NCBI RefSeq assembly: GCF_001424045.1
Contig: NZ_LMQB01000003.1
Span: 62,001 to 126,000 of the forward strand
Direction of reading: 5' to 3'
Length of the DNA stretch: 64,000 nucleotides
Source: Rhizobium sp. Leaf371
GTDB lineage: Bacteria; Pseudomonadota; Alphaproteobacteria; Rhizobiales; Rhizobiaceae
A program made the translations under genes and the position numbers. Below are positions 9,221 to 17,674 of the stretch, piece after piece; the first letter of the stretch is position 1, and every line of letters starts with the position of its first letter. Below the pieces are notes generated by a model, which saw nothing but the letters and a program-made list of their open reading frames with translations, was not told where the DNA came from and ran no database searches.

Positions 9221-9930
9221 TCGAAAACCACGCCCATGCCATCTCGGCCCTGCCCCGCAACCGCCTGCTTGCGGAATTCTCGTTGTGGTCGGCCGATCTG
9301 GTCAATCTGCAGCGCGACCTCGCCCGCATCGAGGCGGTCGCCGATCTTCATCATATCGATGTCGCGGACGGGCGTTTTGCGCCGGGTTATCTGTTCTTCC
9401 CCGATCTCGTCGCCCAGATCTCGCAGCAGACCAAGGTTCCGATCCACGTCCATCTGATGGTGGAGGCCGACAGCGTCGAGGCGCAGGCCGCGCAGTTCGT
9501 CGAAGCCGGCGCCAGCCTTCTGAGCGTGCATGCCGAAAACGGCGACGCCGGCCTTCGCGCGCTGGCGGCGGCGCGTGAGGCCGGTGTCGTCGGCGGCGTG
9601 GTCCTGCGGCTGGAGACGCCGGTCGAGGCGATCCTGCCCTTCCTGCCGCATGTCGGCATGGTCACGCTGCTCGGCACGCGGATCGGCGTCAAGGGGCAGT
9701 CGCTTGCGCCCGAGGCGTGCGGCCGGCTGGGGGAAGCACGGCGTCTTATCGAGGCGGCCGGGCTTTCCAACATCATCCTCGCCGCCGATGGCGGCATCCG
9801 CGAGACCACGGTGCCCGCGCTGCGCGCGGCAGGGGCTGAGACCGTCGTCCTCGGATCGCTTGCCTTCGGCGCGCCGGATCTCGCGGCCCGGATCGACTGG
9901 CTGCACGGACTTGGCGGCAGGGCGGCATGA
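9217..9930 (+). CDS. Ribulose-phosphate 3-epimerase family protein
   Basis: 237 residues from ATG 9217, overlapping the previous gene by four bases. The fold markers of the pentose-5-phosphate 3-epimerase family are present: E-F-S-L-W-S-A-D at the start, H-I-D-V-A-D-G with the metal-binding His and Asp, V-H-L-M-V, and A-A-D-G-G-I with a late Asp, then G-S-L-A-F-G for phosphate binding. Sequence divergence from housekeeping Rpe suggests a pathway-specific epimerase. The adjacent ROK kinase could supply its phosphorylated substrate. Confidence 0.87.
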   Translation: MIENHAHAISALPRNRLLAEFSLWSADLVNLQRDLARIEAVADLHHIDVADGRFAPGYLFFPDLVAQISQQTKVPIHVHLMVEADSVEAQAAQFVEAGASLLSVHAENGDAGLRALAAAREAGVVGGVVLRLETPVEAILPFLPHVGMVTLLGTRIGVKGQSLAPEACGRLGEARRLIEAAGLSNIILAADGGIRETTVPALRAAGAETVVLGSLAFGAPDLAARIDWLHGLGGRAA

Positions 9931-10910
9931 CCGCCGCCGCAGCCCTTGCCTTCGATCTTGGCGGCACCGATCTGCGGGCCGCGATCGTCACGCGGACAGG
10001 CGAGGTGCGGCAGGCGCTGACGGTGCCGACGCGCGCGCGCGCGGGGGTCGATGCGGTGCTCGACCAGATGGCGTCGCTCGCCGAGACGTTGATGGCGGAG
10101 ACGGACGGCACCATCGCCGGCGTCGGGCTCGGCGCACCGGGGCCGCTCGACCCGTCGGCCGGCATCATGATCGCACCGCCGACGCTCGCCGGCTGGCACG
10201 ATGTCGCCGTGGTCGAGCGTCTGTCGGCGCGGCTCGGCCTGCCGGTGTTCCTCGACAATGACGCGAACATGGCGGCGCTCGGCGAATGGCGCCATGGCGC
10301 GGCCCGGGGATTCGAGACCGTGCTGTTCGTCACCGTCTCCACCGGCATCGGCGGCGGCGTCGTCTCCGGCGGGCGCATCTTTCACGGCCGTCGCGGCCTT
10401 GCGGTCGAGATCGGCCATATGACCCTCTCCGGGTCCGGCCCGCGCTGCCTCTGCGGCAATGTGGGATGTTTCGAGGCGCTGGCATCGGGAACCGCCCTCG
10501 GTCATCGCGGTGCCGACGCCGCTTTGCGACCGGGCGGCGAAAAGATCGCTGCGGCCCAATCAGCCATCGGCCGTCCGGGCGCGCGGTCGGTGGTGGAGGC
10601 GGCGCGGGTGGACGATCCCGTCGCCCTCGCCCTGATCGCGGAGGAGGCGGAATGGCTCGGCATCGGACTGACCAACCTGCTGCACATCTTCTCGCCGGAT
10701 ATCGTCGTTATCGGCGGCGGCCTTTCGAATGCCTTCGATCTCCTGATCGGCGGCATCCGCAGCGTCGTCGCGACACGCGCCATGTCGGCCTATCGCGACG
10801 TCGTCATCGTGCGGGCGGGGCTTGGAACGAATGCCGGGCTGGTGGGAGCCGCCGGGCTGGTCTTTGCGCAGCCGGGCTTCACGATCCGGGCCGACCGCGA
10901 TCAGACGTAG
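9927..10910 (+). CDS. ROK-family sugar kinase
   Basis: 327 residues. N-terminal ATP-binding motif F-D-L-G-G-T-D, catalytic region F-L-D-N-D-A-N (Asp112), G-I-G-G-G phosphate loop, and the zinc motif C-L-C-G-N-V-G-C at 174-181 with His164. No N-terminal helix-turn-helix, so it is a kinase rather than a ROK repressor. Last gene of the 5714-10910 operon; start overlaps the previous stop. Its 3' end overlaps the convergent deoR gene by ten bases. Likely phosphorylates the imported sugar before epimerisation. Confidence 0.9.
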   Translation: MTAAAALAFDLGGTDLRAAIVTRTGEVRQALTVPTRARAGVDAVLDQMASLAETLMAETDGTIAGVGLGAPGPLDPSAGIMIAPPTLAGWHDVAVVERLSARLGLPVFLDNDANMAALGEWRHGAARGFETVLFVTVSTGIGGGVVSGGRIFHGRRGLAVEIGHMTLSGSGPRCLCGNVGCFEALASGTALGHRGADAALRPGGEKIAAAQSAIGRPGARSVVEAARVDDPVALALIAEEAEWLGIGLTNLLHIFSPDIVVIGGGLSNAFDLLIGGIRSVVATRAMSAYRDVVIVRAGLGTNAGLVGAAGLVFAQPGFTIRADRDQT

Positions 10911-11662
10911 CGGACCTCGACGCCCAGCTTGTCGAGGCGGCCGCGGATCGAATAGGGCATGCCGGTATCGGTGATGATCATGTCGACGCGCGACAGCGAA
11001 AACGCCTTGGACGAGGCGCCAGTGTCCCATTTGGTCGAGTCTGCAACCAGGATAACGCGCCGCGCCATGCGCACCAGGTTGCGTTTCGTGCGGGCGATAT
11101 CCTCGGAGACGTCGACGACGTCGAAGGCGTGATCGATCGCATGCGCGCTGACGAAGGCCTGGTGCGCCACCAGTCCGCCCACGGCCTTGTCGGCATCCGA
11201 CACGATGGTGCTAACCGTGTTGGGAAACACCCGGCCGCCGATCATGTGGACGTCCAGTCCGGGGCGGTACATCAGGTGCTGGGCGATGTTCATGGCGGTC
11301 GTGGCGACCACCACATTGTGCACCGGCGGCATCTGCATCGCCAGTTGCAGCAGCGTCGAGCCGCTGTCGAAGACGATGGACTGGTTGTCGAGGATGAGCC
11401 GCGCCGCCATCTGGGCGATCCGGCGCTTGGCCTCGAAGTTGCGGTTCATCCGTTCCTCGAAGGCGGCGGCCGGCGAATCCACCGGCAAGGCGATGGCGCC
11501 GCCATGCGTCTTGATAAGCTGCTTCTTCCCGTCGAGATTTTCGAGGTCCGAGCGAATGGTGACTTCGGACACGCCGAAGCGCTCCGCAAGCTCCCGGGTC
11601 TTCGCCTGCCCCACGCGCTGGAGCTCAAGCATGATCTGGTGTCGTCGTTGTTCTGCAAGCAT
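10901..11662 (-). CDS. DeoR-family transcriptional regulator
   Basis: 253 residues from the ATG at 11662 (M-L-A-E-Q-R-R-H), which opens directly into the DeoR helix-turn-helix (A-E-R-F-G-V-S-E-V-T-I-R-S-D-L) and is followed by the sugar-phosphate-sensing DeoRC domain with the D-S-G-S-T motif. An in-frame start 15 codons upstream is possible but would add non-family residues. It is divergent from the aldolase-kinase operon and probably represses it and the CUT1 transporter through the CGAAA/TTTCG repeats nearby, released by a sugar phosphate. Confidence 0.9.
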   Translation of the reverse strand: MLAEQRRHQIMLELQRVGQAKTRELAERFGVSEVTIRSDLENLDGKKQLIKTHGGAIALPVDSPAAAFEERMNRNFEAKRRIAQMAARLILDNQSIVFDSGSTLLQLAMQMPPVHNVVVATTAMNIAQHLMYRPGLDVHMIGGRVFPNTVSTIVSDADKAVGGLVAHQAFVSAHAIDHAFDVVDVSEDIARTKRNLVRMARRVILVADSTKWDTGASSKAFSLSRVDMIITDTGMPYSIRGRLDKLGVEVRYV

Positions 11663-11788
11663 GGCGGTTCCGGTGGCGGAAGACTTTCGAAAAAACGAAG
11701 CAGACATCGCATGTGCGATGCCGAAATAAGCGTGTGCAGCGCAATATAGCGGAGATCTTTCGGAAATATCTATAAGGCAAATGTAAAA

Positions 11789-11826
11789 CGAAAGAAATCG
11801 AAATATTGTGTATTTGTTTTCTTTCG
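11789..11826. promoter_or_regulatory. Candidate DeoR operator: CGAAAGAAA/TTTCTTTCG inverted repeat
   Basis: Perfect nine-base arms (CGAAAGAAA and TTTCTTTCG) separated by 20 bases in the deoR-aldolase intergenic region; extra CGAAA/TTTCG half-sites occur near 11689 and 11758. DeoR-type repressors are known to use TTTCG-like direct or inverted repeats, and the gene is adjacent, so this is the best candidate autoregulatory and operon operator. The site is seen; binding is inferred. Confidence 0.55.
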
Positions 11827-11869
11827 AGTTAGCTGAGGCACAGACACGTCATCAACGGAGGAGATCGTT

Positions 11870-12670
11870 ATGGGCCTTGGAACCAAAGTGCGGCTGTCGC
11901 GGCTGTTTTCGCATGCATCGGGAAATCTGTTCGGCGGCGCCGTCGATCATTTCGTCGGCTATGGCAATGTGCGCGAAGGCGGGCTTGCGGATCTGCCCGG
12001 CGCGCTGGAGCGGGTGATGGCCGGTGGGCCGGACTATATCAGCATCCAGCCGGGTGCCGCCCGGCATCTCTGGTCGGCCTATGCCGGCAAGGCGGCGCTC
12101 GTCATCCAGGCCGGCTGCTTCACGCCGGACGACCGCATCCGCCAGCTCATCGCCACGCCGGAAGACGCGGTTCGCTACGGCGCCGACGCCCTGGCCGTCG
12201 CCATTCCCGTGCGCGGCGATACCGAGGGCCACTACATCCGCTGGCTGACGGACACGGTCAACGCCGCCGCCCGTTTCGAAATGCCGGTCGTCGCCCACGT
12301 CTACCCGCGCGACTATGCCAATGGCGGCAAGATCGTCTTCACGCCGGACGAGATCGCCTATGCCGTCCGCATCGGTTTCGAGACCGGGGTGGACGTGATC
12401 AAGGTCGGCTATACCGGCGACTTCGACAGCTTCAAGGAAACGGTCGCCACCTGCCCGGTCCCGATCGTCATCGCGGGCGGACCGAAGACCGATACGCTGC
12501 TCGGCGCCCTTCAGCAGACCAGCGAGGCGCTGCGCGCCGGTGCCCGCGGTGCCGTCGTCGGCCGCAATCTCTGGGGTCACGGGGACACGACGAAGGCGGC
12601 CCGCGCCTTCAAGCTCGTCATTCACGACGGCATGGCGCCAGAGGAAGCTCTGGCCGCCGCAGGCGCCTGA
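11870..12670 (+). CDS. Class I (DhnA/LsrF-type) aldolase
   Basis: 266 residues of the DeoC/FbaB/LsrF aldolase superfamily. The likely Schiff-base lysine is Lys178 in D-V-I-K-V-G-Y-T-G-D; phosphate-binding motifs I-A-G-G-P-K and G-A-V-V-G-R-N-L follow. Metal-independent retro-aldol cleavage of a ketose phosphate is expected. A purine-rich ribosome site (GGAGGAGA) lies just upstream. It is followed after four bases by a PfkB kinase, forming the classic kinase-plus-aldolase module that feeds triose phosphates into glycolysis. Which sugar phosphate is cleaved is unknown. Confidence 0.85.
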   Translation: MGLGTKVRLSRLFSHASGNLFGGAVDHFVGYGNVREGGLADLPGALERVMAGGPDYISIQPGAARHLWSAYAGKAALVIQAGCFTPDDRIRQLIATPEDAVRYGADALAVAIPVRGDTEGHYIRWLTDTVNAAARFEMPVVAHVYPRDYANGGKIVFTPDEIAYAVRIGFETGVDVIKVGYTGDFDSFKETVATCPVPIVIAGGPKTDTLLGALQQTSEALRAGARGAVVGRNLWGHGDTTKAARAFKLVIHDGMAPEEALAAAGA

Positions 12671-12674
12671 CGCC

Positions 12675-13607
12675 ATGGCATCGCACCGCCTCGACGTTCT
12701 CGGCTTCGGCGCCGTCGCCATCGACGACATCGTCTATGTCGATCGACCGCTGAAGGCCGGCAAAGGCAAGGTCGTGGGGCGCACGCGAGACTTCGGCGGC
12801 AATGTCGCAACCGCCCTCGTGGCGGTTGCGCGGCTCGGCGGCCGGGCGGGCTTCATCGGCTGGCTGAGCGGCGCGTCCGACGACGATCCGAGCGCCGGCG
12901 AGCTCGAACGGCAGGGCGTGGACGTCTCCCGCGCCCCGCGCCGCCCCGATGCCCGGGCCATCCGCTCGGTCATCACCGTCGGGCCCGACGGAGACCGGTT
13001 CATCGCCTATGACGACGATGTGCCGCACGGGACCCGCGACGATCTCAGCGACCAGACGCTGTCGGCGGCGCGGGTCCTGCTCATCGATGGCTATGCGACG
13101 CATTCCGAGCGCATCGTCGCGCGGGCGCGCGCACTCGGACTGTCGGTCGTCGCCGACATCGAATGGTCGATCGGCTCGGCCACGGATCGCCTGATCGCGC
13201 TTGCCGATCATCTCGTCCTGCCGCTCGCCTATGCCGAGGCGCAGACGGGCGAGACCGCGCCGGCCGCCATTCTCCAGCGTCTGTGGACCGACGACCGCGC
13301 AGCCGTCGTGCTCACCGATGGCGACCGCGGCGCTTTCGTCCGTCTGGCAGGCGATGCGCGGGACTGGCACGTTCCGGCCTATGCGGTGCACGCCGTGGAT
13401 ACGACCGGTGCGGGCGACTGCTTTCACGGCGCTTATGCCTTGGCGCTTTCGCGGGGCGAACCGCCGATCGACTGCGTGCGCTATGCCGCCGCTGCCGCCG
13501 CGATCTCGGTGACCGGGAAAGGTGGCCGGATGGCCCTCCCCGATCACGCCGCCTGCAACGCGCTGATGACGGCGACCGACGCGCCGAGACCTCTGGCGAT
13601 GGCCTGA
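12675..13607 (+). CDS. PfkB-family carbohydrate kinase
   Basis: 310 residues from ATG 12675. The glycine-rich substrate region D-F-G-G-N-V-A-T-A is near residue 40 and the PfkB signature D-T-T-G-A-G-D-C-F is at 242-250, with catalytic Asp248 in G-A-G-D. It probably phosphorylates a ketose phosphate to the bisphosphate used by the neighbouring aldolase, as in tagatose-6-phosphate or sulfo-EMP modules; the specific substrate is not identifiable. Separated from the aldolase by four bases and from the transporter by an AT-rich promoter region. Confidence 0.9.
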   Translation: MASHRLDVLGFGAVAIDDIVYVDRPLKAGKGKVVGRTRDFGGNVATALVAVARLGGRAGFIGWLSGASDDDPSAGELERQGVDVSRAPRRPDARAIRSVITVGPDGDRFIAYDDDVPHGTRDDLSDQTLSAARVLLIDGYATHSERIVARARALGLSVVADIEWSIGSATDRLIALADHLVLPLAYAEAQTGETAPAAILQRLWTDDRAAVVLTDGDRGAFVRLAGDARDWHVPAYAVHAVDTTGAGDCFHGAYALALSRGEPPIDCVRYAAAAAAISVTGKGGRMALPDHAACNALMTATDAPRPLAMA

Positions 13608-13645
13608 CGCACGCGCATCGAACGATACCGCTAAACTTGCACGCG

Positions 13646-13667
13646 TAAAAAAATATTTTTTCGTTCG
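13646..13667. promoter_or_regulatory. AT-rich site with TTTTTTCGTTCG, candidate DeoR box
   Basis: An A/T-run palindrome (AAAAAATATTTTTT) running into CGTTCG lies about 200 bases before the CUT1 ATPase gene and just after the PfkB gene. It shares the TTTCG core with the repeats beside deoR. I propose a promoter/operator for the transporter genes; only the motif similarity is observed. Confidence 0.35.
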
Positions 13668-13865
13668 CAATATGGAAGATACGTTCAAAAATGCGTGTCT
13701 TATGAAGGATCTACGGAATCTGCAACCGGAGCGGCCGGCAATGACGGAGGCTTTCGGCGGCAACGGGCCGTTGACGCGCGGCGCGCGGACAGGCCTTCTA
13801 TCGGCGCTGTCGCACAAGGGCCATCGCAAGGTTCCGATGGCTGAGGAAATAGGGAGGAGAACACC

Positions 13866-15011
13866 GTGGCCGACGTGGTGCTGGACAAAATCTGCAAGAC
13901 CTTTGGAACCGAGTTCCACGCGATCAAGGATCTCAGCCTGACGATCCGCGACGGCGAATTCCTGATCCTCGTCGGGCCGTCCGGCTGCGGCAAGTCGACC
14001 GCCCTCCGCATGATCGCCGGGCTGGAAGAGATCAGCAGCGGCACGCTGAGCATCGGCGGCGAAAACGTCGTCGATCTCTCGCCCAAGGATCGCAACATCG
14101 CCATGGTGTTCCAGTCCTACGCGCTCTACCCGCACATGACCGTGTTCGACAATATCGCCTTCTCGATGAAGCTTGCGGGAAAGAGCAAGGACGAGCGCAC
14201 GAAACGCGTCAACGAAATCGCAAAGACCCTGCAATTGACCAAGGTGCTCGGCAACAAGCCGGCGGAGCTTTCCGGCGGGCAGCGCCAGCGCGTGGCGATG
14301 GGGCGGGCCATGGTGCGGGAGCCGGCGGCCTTCCTGATGGACGAGCCGCTCTCCAACCTCGACGCCAAGCTGCGCGTGCAGATGCGCGCCGAGATCGTCA
14401 ACCTGCAGCGACAGCTCGCGGTGACGACCATCTACGTCACCCACGACCAGACCGAGGCCCTGACGATGGGCGACCGTGTCGCCGTGCTCAAGGGCGGCGT
14501 GCTGCAACAGGTGGACACGCCCAAAGTTCTCTACAGCAAGCCGGTCAATGCCTTCGTCGCGGGCTTCATCGGCTCGCCGTCGATGAACCTCTTCCAGGGG
14601 CGGCTCGAAAACAGCCGCATCGTCCTGCCGACCTTTTCGATCCCGGTGCCGGAGGCGGTCTTCGCGCGGTCCCCCGGGCTGCGGGCGTTCGAGGGGCGCA
14701 TGGTGGTGTTCGGCATCCGTCCGGAGGATCTCCACGACAGCGGGCTCGCCTCCGGCGCGATGTATCCGACCGTGCCGGCAACGGTTAAATCCATCGAGGA
14801 GCTGGGCTCGGAGTGGATCGTCCATCTGAACATCGATGCCGTCCGCGTGGATTCCGGCGACCCCGATGCCGTGGAGGAACTGAGCAGCGCCGCGAATGCC
14901 GTCGCCAAGTTCGAGGCCACCAGCCCGGCCCGGGCCGGTGCGCGGATCGATGTGGCGATCGACGTTGCCAAGCTGCATGTCTTCGACCCGGAGACCCATC
15001 TGGCGCTCTGA
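13866..15011 (+). CDS. CUT1-type ABC transporter ATP-binding protein (UgpC/MsmK-like)
   Basis: 381 residues, GTG start at 13866 with a strong GGGAGGAG site seven bases upstream. Walker A G-P-S-G-C-G-K-S-T at 37-45, signature L-S-G-G-Q-R-Q-R, Walker B F-L-M-D-E-P with D-E-P-L-S-N-L-D, and a C-terminal TOBE/MalK-type regulatory domain of about 130 residues. This is the energising subunit of a carbohydrate importer whose binding protein and permeases follow at 15389-18532. Having the ATPase first and separated by its own spacer is unusual but common enough in rhizobia. Confidence 0.92.
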   Translation: MADVVLDKICKTFGTEFHAIKDLSLTIRDGEFLILVGPSGCGKSTALRMIAGLEEISSGTLSIGGENVVDLSPKDRNIAMVFQSYALYPHMTVFDNIAFSMKLAGKSKDERTKRVNEIAKTLQLTKVLGNKPAELSGGQRQRVAMGRAMVREPAAFLMDEPLSNLDAKLRVQMRAEIVNLQRQLAVTTIYVTHDQTEALTMGDRVAVLKGGVLQQVDTPKVLYSKPVNAFVAGFIGSPSMNLFQGRLENSRIVLPTFSIPVPEAVFARSPGLRAFEGRMVVFGIRPEDLHDSGLASGAMYPTVPATVKSIEELGSEWIVHLNIDAVRVDSGDPDAVEELSSAANAVAKFEATSPARAGARIDVAIDVAKLHVFDPETHLAL

Positions 15012-15388
15012 CCGCTGCGTCGTTCACCTCGTGTCGGAGGCTGCCGGACAGGGTGCCGGGCCCGCGGAAAAGCGGCAGATCGAGGGCCTTGCAGAGAGCG
15101 GCTCTCGCTCTGCGAGCGGCACCGAAAAACCACCGGAATCGCGTCCTTTCATTTATTTACGAAAGTAAAGAAATAACGATCCGCAGGTAATTTACTTTGA
15201 GATGAATTGCGCTGCTAAATTTGGGAATAATATAACTATAAATCAACAGGATAGCGGATTGCATCCAGACTCAAAAATACCGAAATTCCGGCAGGCTGAA
15301 ATTGGACGTTGACAGGTGTCGGCGTTCGGGACCCTACTGCCATATCGATCTGGGAGGATCGAACAAACCGTATTCCTGGGAGGGGATC
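15012..15388. other. Long AT-rich leader/promoter region before the sugar-binding protein gene
   Basis: No gene seen in 377 bases. The middle part (about 15145-15250) is strongly AT-rich and contains nested inverted repeats (see 15156-15198). The final 30 bases hold the ribosome site GGGAGGGG before the ATG at 15389. This region probably contains the main promoter of the binding protein, which is normally made in excess over the permeases. Confidence 0.5.
15156..15198. promoter_or_regulatory. Nested inverted repeats, candidate DeoR/CUT1 operator
   Basis: TTTAC-GAAA-GTAAA forms a hairpin-like palindrome at 15156-15169 and contains CGAAAG; the same AAAGTAAA is mirrored by TTTACTTT at 15191-15198. 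The CGAAAG core is shared with the repeat beside deoR (11789). Symmetry and placement suggest a regulator-binding site controlling the binding-protein promoter. Confidence 0.45.
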
Positions 15389-16624
15389 ATGAAGGCTAAG
15401 AAGTTTCTCGCCACCGCAGCGCTCTGGGCATTGTGCTCGACGGCTGCGTTCGCCGATACCACCATCGAGTTCATCCAGTGGTGGGAGCCGGAAATGCCCG
15501 CAGGCGCGCTGCGCGGCATCATGGATGATTTCGAAAAGGCCAATCCCGGCATCAAGGTCACGCTCGTCAGCGGCCCCTACGCCACCACGCGCGACCAGAT
15601 CGTCGTCGGTGCGGCGTCCGGCACGCTCAGCGACGTCGTCGGCCTCGATGGCGCCTGGGTCAACGGCCTCGCCAAGCAGGGCGCCATCGCCGCGATGGAC
15701 CCGCTGATGGCCAATGCGAAATACGATGCCGGGCAGATCGCCGACATCGTCAAGGTCGATGGCAACAGCGTCATGTTCCCGCTCGCCTCCTTCGTCTATC
15801 CGGTGTTCGTCAATCTCGATCTTGCCAAGGCGGCCGGCGTCGACAAGGTGCCGGGCACGCGCACGGAATTTGCCGAAGCCGCCAAGAAGATGACGGATGC
15901 AGCCAAGAACCAGTATGGCTGGGTGCTGCCGCTGTCGCTGCAGAACCCCGGCGGCATCCAGAACGACGTGATGTCCTGGACCTGGGCGTCCGGCGGGTCG
16001 ATGCTGAAGGACGGCAAGCCGGATCTCGAAAACGAGTCCGTCGTCGGCACGCTCGAATACATCAAGTCCCTGCACGACGCGGGCGTCATCTCACCCGGCA
16101 TCTTCGCCAAGAAGGAGCAGGACAAGGTCGAGGAATTCGTGAACGGTCGCGTCGGCATGATGGTCGACTCGCTGGCCCACATCAACCTGATCCGCGAGCG
16201 GAACCCGAAGCTCAATTTCGGCATCTCCGCCCTGCCCGCCGTCGATGGCTACACGGGCAAGCGCGGCCTGCCCTATGCATCCTGGGGCATCGGCATCAGC
16301 GAAGGCAGCAAGCACAAGGAAGAAGCCTGGAAGCTGGTCGAATATCTGATGAGCCCCGACGTCAACGGCCGCCTCGTCTCCATCGCCAATGCGTTTCCGG
16401 GCAATGTGAACGCAAAGCCCGACTTCTCGAAGTCCGACCCGCTGTTCGAGCAGGCCTTCGCGATCTTCCAGAGCGGTCATCTCGCCAACGAGTTCGTCGG
16501 CCTTCCCGTGGCCGAGGACCTGATGCGCCAGATGGGCATCGAGGTCCAGAAGATGTTCGACGGTTCGGAAACGCCCAAGGAAGCCGCGGCCAACACCCAG
16601 AAGCAATGGCTGACCAAGTTCTAA
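15389..16624 (+). CDS. Sugar ABC transporter substrate-binding protein (family 1)
   Basis: 411 residues. A Sec signal peptide (M-K-A-K-K-F-L-A-T-A-A-L-W-A-L, cleavage near A-F-A-D) leads into a family 1 binding protein (T-I-E-F-I-Q-W-W-E-P, then D-D-F-E-K-A-N-P-G-I-K-V). It is periplasmic and captures an oligosaccharide or polyol for the permeases at 16732 and 17675. The ATG at 15389 was chosen for the signal peptide and a GGGAGG ribosome site. A strong stem-loop follows the stop codon. Confidence 0.92.
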   Translation: MKAKKFLATAALWALCSTAAFADTTIEFIQWWEPEMPAGALRGIMDDFEKANPGIKVTLVSGPYATTRDQIVVGAASGTLSDVVGLDGAWVNGLAKQGAIAAMDPLMANAKYDAGQIADIVKVDGNSVMFPLASFVYPVFVNLDLAKAAGVDKVPGTRTEFAEAAKKMTDAAKNQYGWVLPLSLQNPGGIQNDVMSWTWASGGSMLKDGKPDLENESVVGTLEYIKSLHDAGVISPGIFAKKEQDKVEEFVNGRVGMMVDSLAHINLIRERNPKLNFGISALPAVDGYTGKRGLPYASWGIGISEGSKHKEEAWKLVEYLMSPDVNGRLVSIANAFPGNVNAKPDFSKSDPLFEQAFAIFQSGHLANEFVGLPVAEDLMRQMGIEVQKMFDGSETPKEAAANTQKQWLTKF

Positions 16625-16662
16625 CGCGTTTCCTCGCAGCGTGAAAACCGCGCCGCACGCAT

Positions 16663-16691
16663 CCCCGGCAGGCGCCAATCGCCTGCCGGGG
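16663..16691 (+). terminator. Stem-loop between binding-protein and permease genes
   Basis: A perfect 12-bp GC-rich stem (CCCCGGCAGGCG / CGCCTGCCGGGG) with a five-base loop lies between the binding-protein stop and the first permease. No long U-tract follows, so it is more likely a 3'-stabilising or attenuating hairpin that raises binding-protein mRNA relative to permease mRNA than a full terminator. Confidence 0.6.
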
Positions 16692-16731
16692 CGCTTCATC
16701 CGCCTTTGAGGACATCTGGAAAGCAACCGTC

Positions 16732-17670
16732 ATGAGCAGTGTGACAGAAGGTCTGGCCGTTCCGTCCGCGACGAAGCGCAAGCGCGGCTTCGTTGCCTAT
16801 CGAACGCGAAAGCGGCTGGTTCCGTATCTCTATATCGCCCCGGCCACCCTGCTCTTCTCGGTGCTCATGCTGTTTCCGATGATCATGGTCTTTCGCTATT
16901 CGCTGATGGATGGCGCGATCATGAAGAAGGATTCCGCGTTCGTCGGCTTTCAGAACTACCTGACGATCTTCCGCGACGCGATCTTCTGGCAGGCCTTCGG
17001 GCAAACGCTCTATTTCACGGTCATGAGCGTGGTCTTCCACTTTCTCATCGGCCTCGCCTTCGCGCTTCTCCTCAATACGCAGCGGATCGATCCCGCCATT
17101 CGCAGCCTGTTGCGCGTGCTCTACATTCTGCCCTGGCTCTTCACCGCCGTCATCATCGCCATCATCTGGCGGCTGCTGCTCGACCCGAACGGCGTCGTAA
17201 ACAGCGTGCTCATGGCCCTTCATATCGTCGATTTCAAAGTGGAGTGGTTCTCCTCCACCGCGACCGCGCTCCATGCCCTGACCTTCGCGAACATCTGGGC
17301 CGGCTATCCGCTCTACATGGTCAGCCTGCTCGCCGGCCTGCAGGGCATCTCCAAGGAGCTCTACGAGGCGGCCGGCATCGACGGGGCGAACGAGCTGCAG
17401 AAATTCTGGTACATCACCATTCCGCAGCTGATGCCGATCATCATCTCGATCGCGCTTCTCGATTTCATCTGGACGATGCAGGTCTTTCCGCTCGTCTGGA
17501 TGACGACCGGCGGCGGGCCGATCTACGCGACGGAGGTGCTGAGCACCTACACCTACAAGCTCGCCTTCTCGCAATATGAATTCTCGCTGGCCTCGGCGAG
17601 CGCGATCATCATCCTCGTGGTGTCGATGAGCGTGACCTATTTCTACATCAAGCACCAGAAGGGCAGGTAA
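16732..17670 (+). CDS. CUT1 ABC transporter permease (MalF/UgpA-like)
   Basis: 312 residues with six predicted membrane segments beginning at P-Y-L-Y-I-A-P-A-T-L-L-F and the EAA loop E-A-A-G-I-D-G-A-N-E near residue 222, which docks to the ATPase. It pairs with the permease at 17675 to form the membrane channel. The start at 16732 keeps an Arg/Lys-rich cytoplasmic tail ahead of the first helix. Four bases separate it from the next gene. Confidence 0.92.
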   Translation: MSSVTEGLAVPSATKRKRGFVAYRTRKRLVPYLYIAPATLLFSVLMLFPMIMVFRYSLMDGAIMKKDSAFVGFQNYLTIFRDAIFWQAFGQTLYFTVMSVVFHFLIGLAFALLLNTQRIDPAIRSLLRVLYILPWLFTAVIIAIIWRLLLDPNGVVNSVLMALHIVDFKVEWFSSTATALHALTFANIWAGYPLYMVSLLAGLQGISKELYEAAGIDGANELQKFWYITIPQLMPIIISIALLDFIWTMQVFPLVWMTTGGGPIYATEVLSTYTYKLAFSQYEFSLASASAIIILVVSMSVTYFYIKHQKGR

Positions 17671-17674
17671 TCCC

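Noticed and set aside
11870-13607. Sulfoquinovose (sulfo-EMP) assignment for the aldolase-kinase pair
   Set aside because: DeoR, aldolase and PfkB are also in that pathway, but the aldolase is DhnA/LsrF-like rather than YihT-like by eye, and no YihS- or YihU-type enzyme or sulfonate exporter is visible.
12618-14999. Very long open frame (793 codons) on the minus strand
   Set aside because: It lies antisense to the PfkB and CUT1 ATPase genes, which have clear motifs; GC-rich DNA commonly leaves the opposite frame open.
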